From Canna indica (taxonomy: Eukaryota; Streptophyta; Magnoliopsida; Zingiberales; Cannaceae), in the NCBI GenBank assembly GCA_034359265.1, contig CP136891.1, positions 55,010,501 through 55,074,500 on the forward strand: 64,000 nucleotides of DNA. The letters are read 5' to 3'. A program made the translations under genes and the position numbers. Below, piece by piece: positions 58,347-64,000 of the stretch (position 1 is its first letter; the number at the start of each line of letters is the position of its first letter). The notes beneath the pieces are model-generated. The model had not been told where the DNA came from, did no database searches, and saw nothing but the letters and a program-made list of their open reading frames with translations.

Positions 58347-59820
58347 TGTTGGCTTTAGGTTTTCAACAATAGTCTTAATCTCGATCTTAATGGTTTTGAT
58401 GATAACAAACATGGAACTAATGATTTCATTGAGAATATCTTTCAAGTTCCATATCGACTAGCGTTCGATGTTCTCGATCGGATAATCGAAGAAATCACGA
58501 AATCAGAAGGACATTGATCGTCGCGCTCGGGTTCATCGCGGAAGTTTCTCGAAGATCGACGAGTGCACCAAAGTCACTTGGACGAGTCCAAAGATCAAGT
58601 CAAAAGCTCTCCAAGATGATGCTCGTTGAAAGCCGAAACCCGTAAACGAAGCGCGGAAGAAATAGGCTGAAGAAATAACATTGAGCCTAGGCTCGATCGA
58701 CCGACCGAAGGTAAAGAAAGTAGCAGAGCTACTTCGGTCGATCGAGCGGTCGACCGATGGAAGCCTAAAATGGGCAGTAGCTCGGGCGGTTGACCCGTCG
58801 GTCGACCGAATGGTGAAAGAATCGGGCCGAGGCTGGCGGTCGACCGACCTGCATATGAGCCGCGATCTGCGGCTGGCGGATCGCGTGATCTGCGTCTGGC
58901 GGTCGACTAGTCGGTCGATCGACCACAGGGTAAATAGAAGCGGTCGAATGACCGGTCGACCGATGCTTCGATCGGCGGCCTATAACAGATAGTTTTCTAT
59001 CCGTTGAACGCCGTTTCTTCACCTGGGTATAGATACACCCAGGTATGATTCTTTTGATCGTTCTTCCTTCTCTATTATAGATTTTATTGAGCTATTAAAA
59101 GGAAGATCAAAGCCTTCCAGAGATTGATCAAGCGCGCTCTGCTACTTCCACGAGTTCTTCTTCTAACGCCGTTTGCTTCCTCAACTCGGGATTTTGTTTA
59201 AGCTCAATGACTTGACGAGTTGGAGGTTTTGAAAGCTTGAAAAGAGTAGTTAATATTGTATTTATCATTTAGCTCTTTTCATTGTGTATTTTATCGTTAT
59301 TTGAACGTTTATTTGTTTTGGGTTTGTAGAAGACCTTGTGATTAGGTCTTTGTTGTGTAAAGTGGTTACCTAGTGTTAGGTGTAAAGCCACTTGTGTAAA
59401 CTGAGTATTTACTAGGATTAGTTTAGTTGTCCCTTAGGGTTGAGGTGGGATAAGTGCTCTCGACAAGAAGGCGGAGACTTCTGGGTGTGGAAGTACCTTA
59501 GGTCGAGAGTGAGACTTTTCGGTGAAAAGTCCTCGTGTATAAGGGAAACTCAAATTAATCTAGTAAAACTAGTTTGGAAATCCTTAGCGGGGTGCTTAGG
59601 TAGTGGAGTAGGCATTGGGGCCGAACCACTATAAATTTTGTGTTTGCGTTGATTTTTTGTTTGTGTTAATTGTTAATTATTTATCGCTTCCGCATTCATT
59701 CATCAAATTGCAAATCGCCTAACTAATCTAAGAAAAATGATTAAAAGTGAAATTAGGCGAATCGATTTAGTAAACACACTATTCACCCCCCCCCCTCTAG
59801 TGTCGTCATTTCGTCCTACA
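58347..59820 (+). repeat. 5' LTR of a plus-strand Copia element (1474 bp)
   Basis: Starts TGTTGGCTTTAGG and ends GTCCTACA, directly followed by a primer-binding site TTGGTATTAGAGCG at 59822. Same family as the LTRs at 25335, 30273, 48470 and 51581 but on the other strand. It carries a CGGTCGACCG-like motif array at 58690-58970. Confidence 0.88.
58690..58970. repeat. Array of self-complementary CGGTCGACCG-like motifs
   Basis: Same kind of array as 49300-49605, in the inverse orientation within this LTR: CGATCGACCGACCG, GGTCGATCGAGCGGTCGACC and variants, separated by short unique words. Confidence 0.8.
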
Positions 59821-59887
59821 ATTGGTATTAGAGCGGGTCGTAGATTGTGATTTCACCATCCCTTCTACAATTCGTCTCGATCTAGAA

Positions 59888-60457
59888 ATGGCTCTAGAGT
59901 CTGTAGCGTGTAGACCTCCTAGGTTCGATGAATTAAACTTTGGTCTATGGAAATCTAGGATGTACATCTTTCTAAAGACTCAAGGTTTAGGTGTCTACAA
60001 CATGGTAAAAATCCAATATATTGAACCTAAGAAAAATATGGATGCATGAACCAAAGAACAAATTAGCATGTTTGAGTTAAATGCCAAAGCTAAAAATTGC
60101 TTATATTGTTCTTTGGAAAATAATATATTTGAAAAAATCATGCATTGTACTTCGGCATATGATATTTGGGGTACTTTGAATATGCTTTATGATTATGCTA
60201 AAAGTGAAGAACTTGTTACTCTAAATGAAGGAGATTGTGACAATTATCATACTCCTATCTAATGAAGTTCTTAAAGCTTTTAGTGTTTCTAGCCATAGAA
60301 GTACAAAGAGCCGAGAAAGGAAGGTAGTGTGTCATGCATGCAAAGAGAAAGGGCATGTTAGGAAGAATTGCCATACCATGAAGATCAAGGCAAAGAAGAG
60401 GTCAAATGCTTCCACATCATCCTACTCCAGTGAAGCATCCTCCTTTCATGACTATGA
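59888..60457 (+). pseudogene. Copia gag, frameshifted and cut by a CACTA element
   Basis: ATG at 59888 (MALESVACRPPRFDELNFG) opens a Copia/Sirevirus-type gag domain: WKSRMYIFLKTQ, then MFELNAKAKNCLYCSL, IMHCTSAYDIWGTLNMLYDYAK. Stops occur at 60047 and 60260. In a shifted frame it continues to a zinc knuckle CHACKEKGHVRKNC at 60332-60373, then a Ser-rich stretch. The frame is interrupted at 60458 by the CACTA element, so the rest of this Copia element, if any, lies beyond the window. Close relative of the minus-strand gag at 28687-30205. Confidence 0.85.
60455..60457. repeat. Left 3-bp flank, candidate CACTA target duplication (TGA)
   Basis: CACTA elements make 3-bp duplications. TGA precedes the CACTA terminus; the right copy is outside the window and cannot be checked. 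Confidence 0.4.
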
Positions 60458-60474
60458 CACTACTAGAAACTTGA

Positions 60475-60782
60475 TCTTCAGCAACGGCTATCAGCAACGG
60501 CTATCAGCAACGGCCGCTCAAGCCATTGCTATATATTTGCAACGGCATTCTTACGGCCGCCCGAGCCGTTGCAGATATCTGTATCTGCAACGGCGTTCTA
60601 ACGGAAAACCGAGCCGTTGCAGATTATTTTAACTATCAGCAACGGCTTTCATACGGAAAGGTGAGCCGTTGCTGATGTTTTAATTATCAGCAACGGCTTA
60701 CTAACGGATAAGTGAGCCGTTGCTGATGATAACTTATCAGCAACGGCGTTCTAACGGGCGAGTGAGCCGTTGCTGATAAGTT
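60475..60782. repeat. CACTA subterminal inverted motifs
   Basis: The words (T)CAGCAACGGC or TGCAACGGC and their inverses GCCGTTGCTGA/GCCGTTGCAGA alternate. After an initial direct triplet they form about five back-to-back pairs separated by ~20-bp spacers, each able to make a hairpin. In En/Spm the subterminal motifs bind the TNPA-like protein. Confidence 0.88.
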
Positions 60783-61203
60783 TATATAGGGCACGCTCTC
60801 GCGCCCGACCCTTCTTCCTCCCGCTGCTGCCGCCGCCGCTCCTGCCGACGCCTTCGCCGCTGCTGCCGCAACTGCCGACGCCGACGCCTCTCGCCGACGC
60901 TGCCGCTGCTGCCGGTATGTTGATCGGTCGACCGGCTCTCACTATGTTTCGGCCGGAGAGGTTAAAATCCGGCCGAAACCCTATTTCTAGGGTTTCGGCC
61001 GGCGGCGGTCGGCCAATGGCCGCCGCCGGACCTTCTACAGTGGCCGGACAGTGTGTCCGGCCACTGTACGCCGGCGCTGGAATATATATATATATATATA
61101 TATTATTGTTTTGAAATTGTTAATTAATTATTTTATAATTGTTAATTAATTGTTTAGATTAATTGTTGAATTTGTTAGATTAATTATTAGGGTTTAGATT
61201 AAT

Positions 61204-61502
61204 TTCGGATGCGCGCCGGAATCGTCCACTTCGGACGCGCGCCGGAATCGTTCACTTCGGACGCGCGCCGGAATCATCCAATTTGGACTCGCGCCGGAAT
61301 CGTCCAATTTGGACGCGCGCCAGAATCGTCCAATTCGGATTCGCACCGGAATTGTCCACTTCGGACGCACACCGGAATCGTCCAATTCGGACTCGCGCCG
61401 GAATCGTCCACTTCGGACGCGCGCCGGATTCGTCCAATTCGGACTCGCACCGGAATCGTCCACTTCGGACGCGCGCCGAAATCGTCCAATATGGACTCGA
61501 AC
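61204..61502 (+). repeat. 26-bp tandem repeat, about 11 copies
   Basis: The unit is CGGAATCGTCCA(C/A)TTCGGAC followed by (G/T)CGC(G/A)C, from 61217 to 61502 with a partial unit before. Two variants (CACTTCGGACGCG and CAATTCGGACTCG) partly alternate, suggesting a 52-bp higher-order unit. Because 26 is not a multiple of three, all frames stay open and give spurious periodic proteins. Confidence 0.92.
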
Positions 61503-61607
61503 TGTCTCGAAACATTTAGAAAATAATCATCCATCCGACGAGTTGATATGTTTCACGTACGCATCGACGAATCAGATATGATTTAGCAAAACCTTAGATC
61601 CGTTCGG

Positions 61608-61662
61608 GAATTGTATGTTCGTGTAAAAGAAGTAGATGATCTTTTATACGACGTACAATTCT
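61608..61662. repeat. Short fold-back, 22-bp arms
   Basis: GAATTGTATGTTCGTGTAAAAG (61608-61629) pairs with the inverse of 61641-61662 with few mismatches around an 11-base loop. Confidence 0.75.
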
Positions 61663-61696
61663 TGAATTGTCCCTGATTGGACAATTTAGGAATATA

Positions 61697-61886
61697 GTTA
61701 TTTGTACTGTACTTACGTTTTTATTTTAACTGTTAACTAATTATTCTAAAATTCGGCAACATCTCTCTTGTTCTCCGATACGCGCCTAGATGATATGCGT
61801 ATTCGGAGAACTGTAGGGAGATGCTGTCGAAATTTAGAATAATTAGTTAACAGTTAAAATAAAAACGTAAGTGCAGTACGAATAAC
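61697..61886. repeat. Long fold-back, about 90-bp arms
   Basis: 61697-61790 and 61795-61886 are inverted copies with few mismatches and almost no loop. The phrase TTTTTATTTTAACTGTTAAC is perfectly paired. It lies about 75 bases before the transposase ATG, so RNA starting upstream would carry a strong hairpin. Confidence 0.9.
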
Positions 61887-61960
61887 ATAAATCCCGAATG
61901 GAATAGGACAATCTCACCTAAAGACATTAACCAAAGAAATTGTCATTGATTGACAGAATC

Positions 61961-64000
61961 ATGTCGGCTGATCGAAGTTGGATGTACCGACGTCTTGATC
62001 GTGGAGCTTTAACGAATGAGTTTCGATTAGGCGTAACGTACTTCCTAAATTTCGCCTATTCGAATCGGAATTTCGTTAGCATGGGTGATCAAATCCGATG
62101 TCTGTGCCGCATTTGTTCAAATGGACGATTTTTGGATCGGGAGACTGTCACTCTGCATCTATATAGCAAAGGATTTGCACCAAGATATTTTCTATGGACT
62201 TGTCACGGGGAGTCACGCGAAGTCGGGACGTCGAGCAATCCTGTCGTTCAGACATATGGTGAATCTTCCTCTGCTGGTGCTTCTTCATCTAGTCAATGTA
62301 ATCCCTATAGAACTATGATACTTGATAGTCTTGGGGGTCAATTCCGCCTGAATGATAATGTTGATCGGCCAGATCTTCAGACATCAGTCCCACCAGATAC
62401 TACAGCGGTTGATATCACAGAAGTAGGGGCTGCGGTAGAGATTGAATTACCGAATAAAGAAGCTGCAGAATTTTACGAGATGTTGAAAGCTGCCGATGAA
62501 CCTTTGTATGAGAATTGTCCTAAATACACTAGGTTTTCAGCAATGACACAGCTCTTAAACATCAAGGCCGATTGTAATATCAGCGGAGTTGCGTATGATC
62601 GGATTGCTGGATTGATTAATGGAATACTGCCTACTGATAACAAGTTTGAGCCTACTTTTTATAAGACTAAAAAGCTGATGAGAAAATTGGGGCTTGGGTA
62701 CGAAAAAATACACGCGTGCCAAAATAACTGCATTTTATATTATAAAAAAAATGTGCAGTTGAATAAATGCCCTGTATGTCAACACCCTCGTTACAAGGAG
62801 AAGAAATCGGTCCGACAGAAAAATATCCCGTTTAAGGTGCTTCGGTATTTTCCACTAACACCGAGGCTTCAAAGATTATTCATGTCGGAAAAGATAGCCC
62901 CCTACATGAGTTGGCATGCAAGAAGTCGTGATGATACAGTAATGACTCATCCATCTGACAGTGAAGCATGGAAACATTTGGATACATGTTATCCTTCATT
63001 TGCTATGGATACTAGAAATATCAGATTGGGATTGTGCACAGATGGTTTTAATCCGTTTGGACATTCTGCAACTCCTTATTCAGTTTGGCCAGTGCTGCTG
63101 ACAGTTTATAATTTGCCACCGTCAATGTGCATGAAAGATGAATTTATTTATCTTTAGATGATTATTCCGGGTCCTAAGGGTCCGCGAAAAGAAATTGACA
63201 TATTTCTCAGACCCTTGATAGATGAATTGAAAACATTGTGGACTGAGGGAGCTGTCACTTATGATTGTCATCGGAAGCAAAACTTCAATTTAAAGGCCGC
63301 GGTCTTGTGGACAATCAATGATTTCCCCGCGTACGGCATGTTGTCGGGTTGGAGCACTCACGGCCGACTCTCTTGCCTGTATTGTATGGAACACTCTAAA
63401 TCAATCAGTCTTCAGAACGGACGAAAAATCTCATTCTTTGATTGTCATCGTCGATTCCTACCGGTTCATCACCAGTATCGAAGAAATCGTAATAAATTTA
63501 CTAAGGGCAGAGTCGAAAGAGATGGGTCACCACCGATGTTGTCTGGTGAACAAATGTTAGCACGTGTTTCAGCACTTCCAGATATAGTATTTGGTCGCAA
63601 TGAAAGAGTGTCAGGTTTTGGCCAAACACACAACTGGGTGAAAAAAAGTATCTTTTGGGAATTGCCCTATTGGAGTTCATTATTGATTCGACATAATTTA
63701 GATGTCATGCACATTGAAAAAAATGTGTTTGATAATATTTTCAACACTGTGATGGATATTTTTGGAAAAACTAAAGATAATGTCAAAGCCCGACATGATC
63801 TGAAAATACTTTGTAAAAGACCAGAGTTGGAGTTACAAGAGGTCAACGGACGATATCTGAAACCGAAGGCCCTATATGTGTTAAATAAACAACAGATCAA
63901 AGATGTTTGTCAATGGGTAAAAGAACTCAGATTACCCGATGGATATGCTTCAAACTTATCTCGATGTGTGAACGTCGATGATTGCAAAATATCAGGGATG
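61961..64000 (+). CDS. CACTA TNP2-type transposase, one in-frame stop, partial
   Basis: Begins at ATG 61961 (MSADRSWMYRR) and is open to TAG at 63155-63157 (398 aa); the same frame then stays open for 281 codons to the window edge. A transposase-associated domain lies at about residues 5-85 (WMYRRLDRG, then CRICSNGRFLDRETVTLHLY). The TNP2 (Transposase_21) domain begins near residue 240: GLGYEKIHACQNNC, NKCPVCQHPRYK, VLRYFPLTPRLQRLF, LGLCTDGFNPFG. After the stop come MIIPGPKGP, DFPAYGMLSGWSTHGRLSC and HNLDVMHIEKNV. Cutting and joining DNA is the family's role. The single nonsense codon, in an otherwise clean frame, suggests a recent loss or readthrough. The 3' end is outside the window. Confidence 0.9.

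Larger units (their letters stand above)
60458..64000 (+). mobile_element. CACTA (En/Spm-type) transposon, left part
   Basis: The terminal sequence CACTACTAGAAAC at 60458 is the classic CACTA inverted-repeat end. It is followed by subterminal inverted motifs (60475-60782), a GC-rich leader, a 26-bp tandem array, two fold-back sequences and a TNP2-type transposase gene reading rightward past the window edge. The right end is not in the window. Confidence 0.92.

Noticed and set aside
61194..61581. Several periodic 80-105-aa open frames on both strands
   Set aside because: They are read through the 26-bp tandem repeat, which keeps all frames open. They have no start context and no family resemblance.

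Overview
The window is plant nuclear DNA. Spliced genes with GT-AG introns, plant-specific gene families, CACTA/MULE/hAT transposons, plant LINEs and Copia/Gypsy LTR retrotransposons all show this. The very GC-rich, GC3-rich coding sequence of the desaturase gene inside AT-rich flanks suggests a monocot, but this is inference and no species can be named from the window.

Three host genes are supported, about 10-14 kb apart. (1) 9756-11326 (+) encodes a cytochrome b5-fused sphingolipid Delta8-desaturase of 455 aa in two exons. (2) 19630-18592 (-) encodes a 93-aa secreted peptide precursor in three short exons, and its C-terminus has the signature of a CIF (CASPARIAN STRIP INTEGRITY FACTOR)/TWS1-type sulfated peptide. 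No single open frame covers it, so it is easily missed. (3) 36254-32652 (-) encodes a complete seven-exon LONELY GUY (LOG) cytokinin-activating enzyme of 225 aa. All three gene models close in frame with consensus splice sites. They act in separate pathways (sphingolipid desaturation, apoplastic-barrier signalling, cytokinin activation) and nothing suggests co-regulation.

Everything else is mobile DNA in nested layers. 0-9 kb: LINE and LTR fragments, then a decayed Copia pol whose 3' LTR is split by a 2.5-kb solo Gypsy-type LTR with a 5-bp target duplication. 12-17 kb: a Gypsy element reduced to gag. 17.3-21.8 kb: two 5'-truncated LINE tails with 12- and 17-bp target duplications on either side of the CIF-like gene. 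22.5-31.6 kb: two Copia elements that retain gag but no pol, the second a two-LTR Sirevirus-like element on the minus strand. 38.6-40.6 kb: LINE ORF1 and Gypsy gag relics. 40.7-47.8 kb: MITE-like DNA and a 5.5-kb Mutator-like element with long TIRs, a 9-bp TSD and an antisense GRF-zinc-finger gene. 48.5-52.8 kb: a solo LTR inside a LINE relic, then another LTR of the same family. 53.2-53.9 kb: a hAT-type MITE. 54-58.3 kb: Gypsy debris and short tandem repeats. 58.3-64 kb: a Copia LTR plus gag interrupted by a CACTA transposon whose TNP2 gene has one in-frame stop and runs off the right edge.

One Copia LTR family occurs six times in the window, and some copies carry arrays of a self-complementary CGGTCGACCG-like motif.
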